Part shown: positions 13,014 to 18,899 of the stretch, one piece after another
Layout of the letters: the number at the start of each line of letters is the position of its first letter
Position numbering within the stretch: the stretch's first letter is position 1
DNA from: Actinomycetes bacterium
GTDB lineage: Bacteria > Actinomycetota > Acidimicrobiia > Acidimicrobiales > Palsa-688
Assembly: GCA_021827225.1 (NCBI GenBank)
Contig: JAKAXG010000013.1
Location: 1 to 18,899, forward strand
DNA length: 18,899 nt
Direction: 5' to 3'
The notes under the pieces: generated by a model
Told to the model about the DNA's origin: nothing
The model's input: only the letters and a program-made list of their open reading frames with translations
Database searches by the model: none
Program-made: the position numbers and the translations under genes

Positions 13014-14351
13014 ATGTCCGAACTCCGGTCACTGCAAAGCCATCTGGCCGCCTCCGGCGGCCGGTTGTACGTGGGGTCCGTCTCGAGCGGCCTGGCCTTC
13101 GCCGACCTGCAGCACGCGGTGCTGGTGCTGGGTCCGCCGAGGGCCGGCAAGACCACGTCCCTGGCCGTGCCGAACGTCCTGTGCGCCCCCGGCCCGGTCA
13201 TCGTCACCTCCACCAAGGCCGACATCCTCGCCGCCACCCTGCGGGCCCGGTCCGAGCTCGGCCGGTGCTGGCTGTTCGACCCGACCGGGACGCTCACCGC
13301 CCCCGACGGCGTCAGGCGGCTGCGCTGGTCGCCGGTGGCCGCCGCCCGCACCTGGGACGACTCGCTCGTCACCGCCCGGGTCATGACCGGAGCGGCCCGG
13401 CCCGCCGGCCGGCGGGGCGACTCCGCCCACTGGACCGAGCGGGCGGAGGCCCTTCTGGCGCCCCTGCTGCACGCCGCCCACCTCTCCGACTCCGGCATGG
13501 CCACCGTCGTGGGGTGGGTGCTGCGCCAGAACCTGGAGGAGGCGCGCTCGACGCTCGAACTGCACGGGGTGCGGATGGGCTGCGACGTCCTCGCCGGCAT
13601 CGCCGCCACCGACCCGCGCGAGCAGTCCGGGATCTGGTCCTCGACGGCCGGGATCCTGGCCGCCTACCGCTCCGATCGGGTCCTCGACCACTCCTCTCCC
13701 GTCAACTTCGACCCCGCCGCGCTCATCTCCGGCCGCGACACCGTCTACGTGTGCGCCCCGGCCCGCCACCAGGAGCTGGTGGCGCCGATGGTGGTGGCCT
13801 TGCTGGACTCCGCCCGCGCTGGCTGCTACGCCGCCTGGTCGGCCGGGCCCCCCGGCCGGCCCCCGCTGACCCTCGTTCTGGACGAGCTGGCCAACATCGC
13901 CCCGCTGCCGGACCTGCCGGCCCTGGTCAGCGAGGGCGGCAGCCAGGGGGTCCTGACCATGGGATTCCTCCAGGATCTGTCCCAGGCCCGGAGCCGGTGG
14001 GGCCCGGCCGCCGACGGCTTCCTCTCCCTGTTCGGCACCAAGGTGGTGCTGCCGGGCATCTCCGATTTGTCCACCCTGGAGTTGGTGTCGCGGCTGGGGG
14101 GCGAGATCGACGTCCCCGCCGCCAGCCACAGCCAGGGGCCGTGGTGGTCTGCGGGCCGGGGCGCCCCGACGGTCACGTGGTCGCCGCACCGCCAGCGCCG
14201 GCTGCCGGTGGACGCGGTCAGCCAGCAGCCGCCGGGGTCGGCCCTGGTGCTGGCCGGGGCCCGCCCGCCGGCGCGGGTGCGGCTGCCGCCGTGGTGGGCA
14301 CCGGGCGTGTTCCACCAACCCGGTCGAGCGAACCTGGGCCGTACTCTCTAG
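13014..14351 (+). CDS. Orphan VirD4/TraG-like DNA-transfer ATPase without a membrane domain
   Basis: 445 residues from an ATG preceded by GGGAGG (13005-13010) at a short 3-nt spacing. Walker A GPPRAGKTTS (40-49), a downstream VTSTKADILAATL (64-76) resembling the STKGDL segment of coupling proteins, Walker B LTLVLDELANIAPL (285-298), and QGVLTMGFLQDLSQARSRWG (311-330) match the VirD4/TraG/TraD family. These are hexameric ATPases that bring DNA or protein substrates to type IV secretion channels. Family members usually have two N-terminal membrane helices and 600 or more residues; here there is no hydrophobic N-terminus and only a short lead before Walker A. No relaxase, VirB4, pilus or other conjugation gene is nearby, and the neighbours are housekeeping genes. 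Base composition matches the surroundings. It may be a domesticated coupling protein or serve a distant locus. Confidence 0.82.
   Translation: MSELRSLQSHLAASGGRLYVGSVSSGLAFADLQHAVLVLGPPRAGKTTSLAVPNVLCAPGPVIVTSTKADILAATLRARSELGRCWLFDPTGTLTAPDGVRRLRWSPVAAARTWDDSLVTARVMTGAARPAGRRGDSAHWTERAEALLAPLLHAAHLSDSGMATVVGWVLRQNLEEARSTLELHGVRMGCDVLAGIAATDPREQSGIWSSTAGILAAYRSDRVLDHSSPVNFDPAALISGRDTVYVCAPARHQELVAPMVVALLDSARAGCYAAWSAGPPGRPPLTLVLDELANIAPLPDLPALVSEGGSQGVLTMGFLQDLSQARSRWGPAADGFLSLFGTKVVLPGISDLSTLELVSRLGGEIDVPAASHSQGPWWSAGRGAPTVTWSPHRQRRLPVDAVSQQPPGSALVLAGARPPARVRLPPWWAPGVFHQPGRANLGRTL
14342..14347 (+). promoter_or_regulatory. Candidate -10 element for the EamA gene
   Basis: TACTCT (TANNNT type) lies in the last codons of the ATPase gene and ends exactly 6 nt before the GTG at 14354, as expected for a leaderless transcript. 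It would allow the exporter to be expressed apart from the upstream gene. Confidence 0.4.
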
Positions 14352-14353
14352 GG

Positions 14354-15256
14354 GTGGTTGCGGCGCGCACGATCGATCGCACGCCGGCGTTGGCCCTGGT
14401 GGGAACGGGCGCGGTGTCGGTGCAGTTCGGGGCGGCCCTGGCCACCAAGCTGTTCCACCGGGTCGGTCCGGCGGGAGCGGTCACCCTCCGGCTGGTCCTG
14501 GCCGCAGTGGTGCTCGGCGCGTCGGTGGGTCTGACCGGCCGGCGGCCGGCTCCCGCCGAGCGGCGCCCCGGGCGGGACTGGGCCGTGGCCGTCTCGTTCG
14601 GGCTGGTGCTGGCGGCCATGAACCTGAGCTTCTACGAGGCCATCGCCCGCATCCCCCTCGGAGTGGCCGTGACCATCGAGTTCTCGGGGCCACTGACGCT
14701 GGCCCTGGCGTCTTCGAGGCGGTGGTCCGACGGTCTGTGGGCGGCCGCCGCCGGCGCCGGGGTGGTGCTCCTGGCCAGCGGGGTCGGCCGGCATCTCGAC
14801 CCCGCCGGACTGGGCCTGGCGCTGCTCGCCGGCATCTTCTGGGTCGGATACATCCTGCTCAGCAGGGAGACCGGCCGGCGGTTCGACTCGCTGCAGGGCC
14901 TGGCCTGGGCCATGGCCGTCGGCGGGTTGGCCGTCCTGGCCTTCGGGGCCGCCGCCGGCGGGGCCGCGCTGGTCGATCCCGAGGTGTTGGGGCTGGGCCT
15001 GGCCGTCGCCGTGCTGTCCTCGGTCGTGCCCTACAGCCTGGAGCTGTCCGCCCTGCGCCGGGTCACGCCCCGGGCGTTCGGGGTCATGATGAGCCTCGAG
15101 CCGGCCCTGGCCACCGCCGCCGGCTTCGCCGTCCTCGGCCAGCACCTGAGCCTGCGGGAGTGGATCGCCCTGGGGCTGGTCGTCGCCGCCAACGCCGGCA
15201 ATTCCCTCACCGGCCGGGCCGTCCGGCCGGCGGACGTGGTAGCAACAACCCCGTGA
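14354..15256 (+). CDS. EamA/DMT-family exporter, RhtA-like
   Basis: 300 residues with about ten hydrophobic segments in two similar halves, the layout of drug/metabolite transporters of the EamA family. The segment FYEAIARIPLGVAVTIEFSGPLTLAL (about 95-120) and, in the second half, SALRRVTPRAFGVMMSLEPALATAAGFAVLGQ match RhtA-type threonine/homoserine exporters; substrate cannot be assigned with confidence. The start is a GTG two bases after the ATPase stop; the frame is open far upstream, but only as a shadow of that gene. No Shine-Dalgarno site, but a -10-like hexamer 6 nt before the start. The stop overlaps the next gene's GTG by 4 bp (GTGA). Confidence 0.87.
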   Translation: MVAARTIDRTPALALVGTGAVSVQFGAALATKLFHRVGPAGAVTLRLVLAAVVLGASVGLTGRRPAPAERRPGRDWAVAVSFGLVLAAMNLSFYEAIARIPLGVAVTIEFSGPLTLALASSRRWSDGLWAAAAGAGVVLLASGVGRHLDPAGLGLALLAGIFWVGYILLSRETGRRFDSLQGLAWAMAVGGLAVLAFGAAAGGAALVDPEVLGLGLAVAVLSSVVPYSLELSALRRVTPRAFGVMMSLEPALATAAGFAVLGQHLSLREWIALGLVVAANAGNSLTGRAVRPADVVATTP

Positions 15257-15729
15257 ACCTGCACCGCAACGCCCGCCGGGTCCAGGAGGCCCTGCACTCG
15301 GCCGGTTCCCAGGCGGCGGTCCGGGAGCTGCCGGATTCGGCCCGGACGGTGGCCGAGGCGGCGGCCGCCCTGGGGGTGGGCGAGGCCCAGATCGCCAAGT
15401 CTTTGGTGTTCGTCGCCGACGGCCAGCCGGTGCTGGCCGTGCTGAGCGGCGTGGACCGCCTCGACCCGGCCCGGCTGGGGAACCACGTCGGCGCCGCCAG
15501 GGTGAAGCGGGCGGACCCCGACGTGGTGCGGGCCGCCACCGGGTTCCCGATCGGCGGGGTCAGCCCGGTGGGCCACGACGGGAAGCTGCGGGTGCTCGTG
15601 GACCGGGCCCTGGAGCGGTTCGCGGTGGTGTGGGCGGCCGCCGGTACCCCCCACGCCGTGTTCCCCACCACCTTCGCCGAGCTGGTCGCAGTGAGCGGCG
15701 GCGAGCCGGCCGACGTCCGCGTCCCCTAG
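15253..15729 (+). CDS. YbaK/EbsC-family aminoacyl-tRNA deacylase
   Basis: 158 residues, a single YbaK/ProX-like editing domain. These trans-acting enzymes hydrolyse mischarged tRNAs such as Cys-tRNA(Pro) or Ala-tRNA(Pro). The conserved lysine is visible in AQIAKSLVF (Lys49), and the loop ATGFPIGGVSPVGH (about 96-109) matches the family's G-x-x-x-GGVxPxG signature. PTTFAELVAVSGGEPADV forms the usual C-terminus. The start GTG overlaps the exporter's TGA, so the two are translationally coupled, although no functional link between them is known. The stop is 17 bp from the convergent ecfT stop. Confidence 0.9.
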   Translation: MNLHRNARRVQEALHSAGSQAAVRELPDSARTVAEAAAALGVGEAQIAKSLVFVADGQPVLAVLSGVDRLDPARLGNHVGAARVKRADPDVVRAATGFPIGGVSPVGHDGKLRVLVDRALERFAVVWAAAGTPHAVFPTTFAELVAVSGGEPADVRVP

Positions 15730-15733
15730 CCGG

Positions 15734-15748
15734 AGCCCCTTGGGGGCT
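15734..15748. terminator. Short hairpin between convergent stops
   Basis: AGCCCC and GGGGCT around a TTG loop fill the 17-bp gap between the deacylase stop and the ecfT stop and overlap the latter. Six GC-rich pairs and no T tract; possibly a shared bidirectional terminator. Confidence 0.35.
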
Positions 15749-16580
15749 ACATGGGGAAGGTGGTGGCGAAGAAGCACACGCCGGCGGCCAGGACCATGGC
15801 CACGGCGTCGGATGCGCCGGGCCGGCGCCGGCGGGCGGCGATCATCCCGGTACCGCCGCGGGCGGTTATGGCCTCGGCCAGCTCCCCCGCCCGGCGCACG
15901 GAGACGGCCAGCGCCGCCACCATCAGGTCCACCAGCTCGTCCAGCCACCGCTCGGCGCCGGAGCGGCCGGGACGCTCGGGGGCCGGTCTCAGCCGGCGGG
16001 CGGCGATCAGGGTCCGCATCTCGCCGACGAGGAGCGGCAGGCTGCGCACGCACAGCGCCACCGCGGTGGCCGCCTCGTCGACGGGGAGGCGGACCAGCTT
16101 CAGCGGTGACATCAGGGTGGATACCGCCGGGGCGATCTCCCCGAGCGGGGTGGTCCAGCCGATGACCGCGGCGGCGAGCAGCAGGACCACCCCCACGGCC
16201 ACGAACCGGCAGTAGGCGTCGAGCCCTCCCAGGCCGAGCACCGTGCCGGCGATGCGGACGTGGGGCGAGCCGCCGGCCACGGAGGCCAGGGCACCGGTGG
16301 CCAGCATCAGGATCCAGAACCACCGGGGCGGCCGGGGCCACGCCCCGGCCGGGATGCGCGCCGCCAGGGTGGTGGCGAGAAGCAGGGCGGTGACCAGGCC
16401 GATGGCTCCCCACGACGGAAAGTACGACAGGGTGACGCTGACGCCCATGACCACCAGCAGCTTGGTGCCGGCCCACAGGCGGTGGACCGGGGAGTCGACC
16501 TTCACCTCGCGCAGGAGGTTGATCTGCGGCGGCCGGTACGGTTCGCCGCTCGGGCGGCGCCGGCGCAGCGGGGTCCTCAC
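15747..16580 (-). CDS. ECF transporter transmembrane component (EcfT/CbiQ family)
   Basis: 277 residues from a GTG overlapping the upstream gene's TGA by 4 bp (GTGA). After a basic cytoplasmic N-terminus (about 1-35) come several membrane segments, including TKLLVVMGVSVTLSYFP and a long hydrophobic run AVGVVLLLAAAVIGW. The cytoplasmic coupling part holds SLPLLVGEMRTLIAARRLR and AEAITARGG; the latter resembles the Ala-Arg-Gly coupling motif by which EcfT contacts the ATPases. The last helix ends at VCFFATTFPM. It is the membrane scaffold of an energy-coupling-factor vitamin importer, joining ATPase domains to a substrate-binding S component. The ATPases and a candidate S-like domain are encoded in one protein just upstream. 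Confidence 0.9.
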   Translation of the reverse strand: MRTPLRRRRPSGEPYRPPQINLLREVKVDSPVHRLWAGTKLLVVMGVSVTLSYFPSWGAIGLVTALLLATTLAARIPAGAWPRPPRWFWILMLATGALASVAGGSPHVRIAGTVLGLGGLDAYCRFVAVGVVLLLAAAVIGWTTPLGEIAPAVSTLMSPLKLVRLPVDEAATAVALCVRSLPLLVGEMRTLIAARRLRPAPERPGRSGAERWLDELVDLMVAALAVSVRRAGELAEAITARGGTGMIAARRRRPGASDAVAMVLAAGVCFFATTFPM

Positions 16581-18637
16581 GCGCCGGCCGCCGTCATCAG
16601 GGTGTCGTCCAGTATCCGCCCCCCGCCCAGGTGCACCACCCGGTCGCACACCCGGGCCATGCCGCCGAGGTCGTGGGAGATGACCACGACGGTCAGGCCG
16701 TGGTCGTGGCGCAGGGCGGCGAGCAGGTCGAGCAGGCCGTTGCGGCTGCGGGCGTCGAGCCCGGCCAGCGGCTCGTCGAGCACCAGGACCGAGGGTCGGC
16801 GGGCCAGCAGCCCGGCCAGGGCCACCCGCCGCTGCTCCCCCCCGCTCAGGGTGTCCACCCGGCGGTCCCTGAACTCCTCCGGCTCGAGCCCCACCGCGGC
16901 GAGAGCGGCCGCCACCGCCTGGTCGTCGGGGGCGCCGGCCGCTCGCACGTCACGACCCACCGTGGACCTCTGTAGCTGCAGCCGGGCGTGCTGGAACGCC
17001 AGCGCCACCGCGCCGATCTGGTCGCGCACGGGGGAGCCGCCGAGCAGGCACTCGCCGAAGGTCGGGCGCAGCAGGCCGGCCATGATCCAGGCCAGGGTGG
17101 ACTTGCCCGACCCGTTGCCGCCGACGATGAGCACCCCCTCGCGGGGTTCGATGCTCAAGGTGACGTCCTGCAGGGCGGTCTGGGCCCACGGGGTGCCGGT
17201 CCCGTAGGTGTGGGTCACATCCACCAGGTCCAGGGCCGCCGGACGGGCGGAGCCGACCGTCGCGATCCCGAGCCGGTATCCGGCGCGGACCGGCTCCGGG
17301 CGGTCCGAGCCCTGGTCGGCGATCACCGGTCCGGGGCCCTCGGCCACCACCTCGCCGCCCGCCAACCGGTAGCCGCGGTCGGCCAGGGCCGCCTCCTCCG
17401 GGCGGTGGGTGACGTGCACCACGGCGGTGCCGTGGCGGGACGGCAGCTCCCGCAGCAGGGCGGTCAGCTCCCGCCGGCCGGCCTCGTCGACCATGGCCGT
17501 CGACTCGTCCGACAGCAGCAGCCGGGGGCGGCGGGCCAGGGCGGCGGCCACCGCCAGGCGCTGCAGCTCCCCGCCCGACAGGGCGGCGGTCTCCCGGTTG
17601 GCCATGCCGCCGAGGCCCACGGACTCGAGCAGGGCGTCGATGTCCACGCCCCGGTCGTCGGCCAGGCCCCACACCACGTCGTCGGCCACCCGCACTCCGA
17701 GCACCTGGGTCTCGGGGTGCTGCAGGATCATGGCCGTCCCGGTCGGCCGGCCCAGGCCGGCCGGCCCGGGCCGGTCGATCCGCCCGCTGCTCGGCGCCCG
17801 GCCGGCGAGCAGCCGGGTGAGGGTGGACTTGCCCGACCCGTTGTCACCCACCAGCGCGACCATCTCCCCCGGCTGCACCCCGAGAGACACCGCCCCGAGA
17901 GCGTCGGAGCCGGCGCCCGGGTAGCGGTAGCCCACGTCGGTGAGCACGACCGGGACCGGGCCGGGGGTGTGCAGGTCCACGTCGAGGTCCAGACGGTCCT
18001 GGCCCCGGATCCACTGCAGCCGGTCCAGCACGGCGCCGATGAACACCCAGCCGAGGATGGCGAACCAGGCGGTGGCCAGCACGACCAGCACGGCCACGCT
18101 GGCCCACCAGTCCCGCAGGGCGGCGCTGACGAAGTGGTCCAGCTGGTGCACCAGGCCCGCCAGCTGGGGCACTCCGGAGATGATCTTGCGGACCCCTTTC
18201 CACGTGTTGCGGATCTGGTCGAGGGTCAGCTTGCGGAGGGACCCGAACAGGGCGAGCAGGCCGACGCTGACGGCGGCCAGGGTGGGCCCGATGACCGCCA
18301 CGCCGGCGACCACCGACGCCAGGCCCCAGCCCCGCCGCTTGACGATGCCTACCAGCCCGCCGACGGCGGCGCACTCCACGATGTTGGTGACGGTGCCGGT
18401 GCCGGCCACCAGGAAGCTCAGCACCGCGGCAGCGAAGGCGGACGCCATCAGCGCCCGGACCCGGTGGTGGTGGGCCACCACCCCGAGCGGCACCACCGCG
18501 AAAGCGGCCACGATGCCCAGGTGGGGCAGGAACCAGCCGGCCACCGTGAGCACCACGGCGAGGGTGCCGAGCACCGAGGCGGTGGCCAGCTCGATGGGCC
18601 GCAGCGGCCCGGTCAGTCGGGTCGACGGCTCCGGCAC
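16577..18637 (-). CDS. ECF transporter fusion: membrane domain plus two ATPase domains
   Basis: 686 residues from a GTG at 18637; the open frame continues upstream, but that part is low-complexity, overlaps the ApbE-like gene and has no better start. No strong Shine-Dalgarno site is seen. Residues about 13-205 hold five or six membrane segments and probably act as S component or membrane partner. ATPase 1: Walker A GDNGSGKST (264-272), Q-loop LQHPETQ, signature LSGGE (353-357), Walker B LLLSDE (373-378). ATPase 2: Walker A GGNGSGKST, Q-loop-like FQHARLQ, LSGGEQRR and LVLDEPLAGLD. Both sites look intact. The layout and length match M. tuberculosis Rv2326c, whose neighbour Rv2325c is EcfT-like, as here. 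The substrate is unknown; the adjacent ApbE-like gene makes a flavin possible. The membrane and first ATPase domains may instead form one half of a paired transporter. Confidence 0.9.
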   Translation of the reverse strand: MPEPSTRLTGPLRPIELATASVLGTLAVVLTVAGWFLPHLGIVAAFAVVPLGVVAHHHRVRALMASAFAAAVLSFLVAGTGTVTNIVECAAVGGLVGIVKRRGWGLASVVAGVAVIGPTLAAVSVGLLALFGSLRKLTLDQIRNTWKGVRKIISGVPQLAGLVHQLDHFVSAALRDWWASVAVLVVLATAWFAILGWVFIGAVLDRLQWIRGQDRLDLDVDLHTPGPVPVVLTDVGYRYPGAGSDALGAVSLGVQPGEMVALVGDNGSGKSTLTRLLAGRAPSSGRIDRPGPAGLGRPTGTAMILQHPETQVLGVRVADDVVWGLADDRGVDIDALLESVGLGGMANRETAALSGGELQRLAVAAALARRPRLLLSDESTAMVDEAGRRELTALLRELPSRHGTAVVHVTHRPEEAALADRGYRLAGGEVVAEGPGPVIADQGSDRPEPVRAGYRLGIATVGSARPAALDLVDVTHTYGTGTPWAQTALQDVTLSIEPREGVLIVGGNGSGKSTLAWIMAGLLRPTFGECLLGGSPVRDQIGAVALAFQHARLQLQRSTVGRDVRAAGAPDDQAVAAALAAVGLEPEEFRDRRVDTLSGGEQRRVALAGLLARRPSVLVLDEPLAGLDARSRNGLLDLLAALRHDHGLTVVVISHDLGGMARVCDRVVHLGGGRILDDTLMTAAGA

Positions 18638-18734
18638 CGCTACAGCCTGCCATCCGCCGGCGACGTTCCGGGTGCGGTAGTTCAGCTCGGCGGTACCGCC
18701 GGGTCGGGGGGCGCCTGCGCCGAGCCCACCGCGT

Positions 18735-18899
18735 TCACGCCGCCGCCCGGTCCGGCCAGCCGCCGACCAGCTCGACCCGACCGTCGGGCCGGACCAGCCG
18801 GGCGGTGAGGCCCAGCGACGCCAACCACGCCGAGGCCCGCTCACCTCGGGTGATGGCGGCGGCGGAGGCGGCGTCGGCGTCAACGCACGAGGTGGCGGC
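18735..18899 (-). CDS. apbE: C-terminal end of an ApbE-like FAD:protein FMN transferase, cut by the window edge
   Basis: I translated this frame by hand. Minus-strand codons from the window edge to a TGA at 18737-18735 are open and encode 54 residues. They include CVDADAASAAAITRGERASAWL and, further on, LVRPDGRVELVGGWP. The pattern, a Cys-x-Asp-Ala start, a TAAI/AAAI helix, then a strand ending LVxxDGRV and GGWP, matches what I know of the C-terminus of actinobacterial ApbE proteins, which attach FMN to exported flavoproteins. Only the tail is visible, so the Mg and FAD sites cannot be checked. It ends 97 nt before the ECF fusion on the same strand and may share a transcript. Confidence 0.6.
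   Translation of the reverse strand, partial: AATSCVDADAASAAAITRGERASAWLASLGLTARLVRPDGRVELVGGWPDRAAA

Noticed and set aside
13014..14351. Evidence of an integrated conjugative element or prophage around the VirD4-like gene
   Set aside because: No integrase, relaxase, attachment repeat, tRNA or composition shift is seen nearby; the flanking genes are ordinary chromosomal ones.
12707..14353. Long plus-strand frame leading into the EamA gene, suggesting a large fusion protein
   Set aside because: The upstream part is Arg/Pro/Gly-rich nonsense overlapping the dehydratase and the VirD4-like gene in another frame. Only 14354-15256 has membrane-protein character.
18638..18883. N-terminal extension of the ECF fusion to an ATG at 18883
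   Set aside because: The extension is Pro/Arg/Gly-rich, overlaps the ApbE-like gene tail in a different frame, and would add a non-family segment; the GTG at 18637 gives a length close to Rv2326c.

Overview
The window is about 18.9 kb of very GC-rich, densely packed DNA that looks like an actinobacterial chromosome. The best guess at lineage is a member of the Acidimicrobiia or a close relative. A mycothiol S-conjugate amidase indicates mycothiol use. An Rv2326c-like ECF transporter fusion and a SigK/RskA-type sigma/anti-sigma pair are actinobacterial in style. The repeated GYWL-ADGGVFAFGDA motif is, as I recall it, common in acidimicrobial secreted proteins. There is no 16S gene or other decisive taxonomic marker. 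I see no tRNA, rRNA, CRISPR array, transposase or prophage gene, and no gene-free stretch longer than about 270 bp.

Layout. (1) 1-1680, + strand: the 3' part of a thiolase, then directly abutting it a YdjC/ChbG-like protein that seems to have lost two metal ligands, closed by a hairpin. (2) 1792-6035, + strand: a cell-surface block. It holds a secreted beta-helix protein with six C-terminal GYW repeats, then a tight three-gene operon of an amicyanin-like blue-copper lipoprotein and two tandem exported ferritin-like proteins. A GC-rich tandem repeat follows. (3) 6136-9423: murF (-) and ddl (+), divergent across only 40 bp, so the enzyme making D-Ala-D-Ala and the enzyme attaching it to the UDP-MurNAc peptide are paired. 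An O6-alkylguanine-DNA alkyltransferase follows. (4) 9424-9691: a convergent intergenic region with a striking, unusually AT-rich 77-bp near-palindrome. (5) 9692-12925, - strand: reading with transcription, a pterin carbinolamine dehydratase, Mca, an SCP2-domain protein, an ECF sigma factor and its zinc anti-sigma factor, whose linker is encoded by a 12-bp tandem repeat. (6) 13014-15729, + strand: an orphan VirD4/TraG-like ATPase, an EamA exporter and a YbaK-type deacylase, packed with 2-bp gaps or 4-bp overlaps. (7) 15747-18899, - strand: the tail of an ApbE-like flavin transferase, a membrane-ATPase-ATPase ECF fusion, and EcfT.

How the parts may work together. The clearest physiological unit is the copper/ferritin-like operon, which suggests extracytoplasmic redox chemistry, although its substrate cannot be read from sequence. 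ApbE plus an ECF transporter is compatible with flavin transport coupled to flavinylation of exported proteins, but substrate is an inference. Several genes (mca, the sigma factor, the EamA gene and probably ddl) show a -10-like hexamer 6-8 nt before the start codon, suggesting leaderless transcription. No obviously new defence or mobile system is present. The best candidates for something undescribed are the copper/ferritin-like operon, the 77-bp palindromic element and the orphan coupling-protein-like ATPase.
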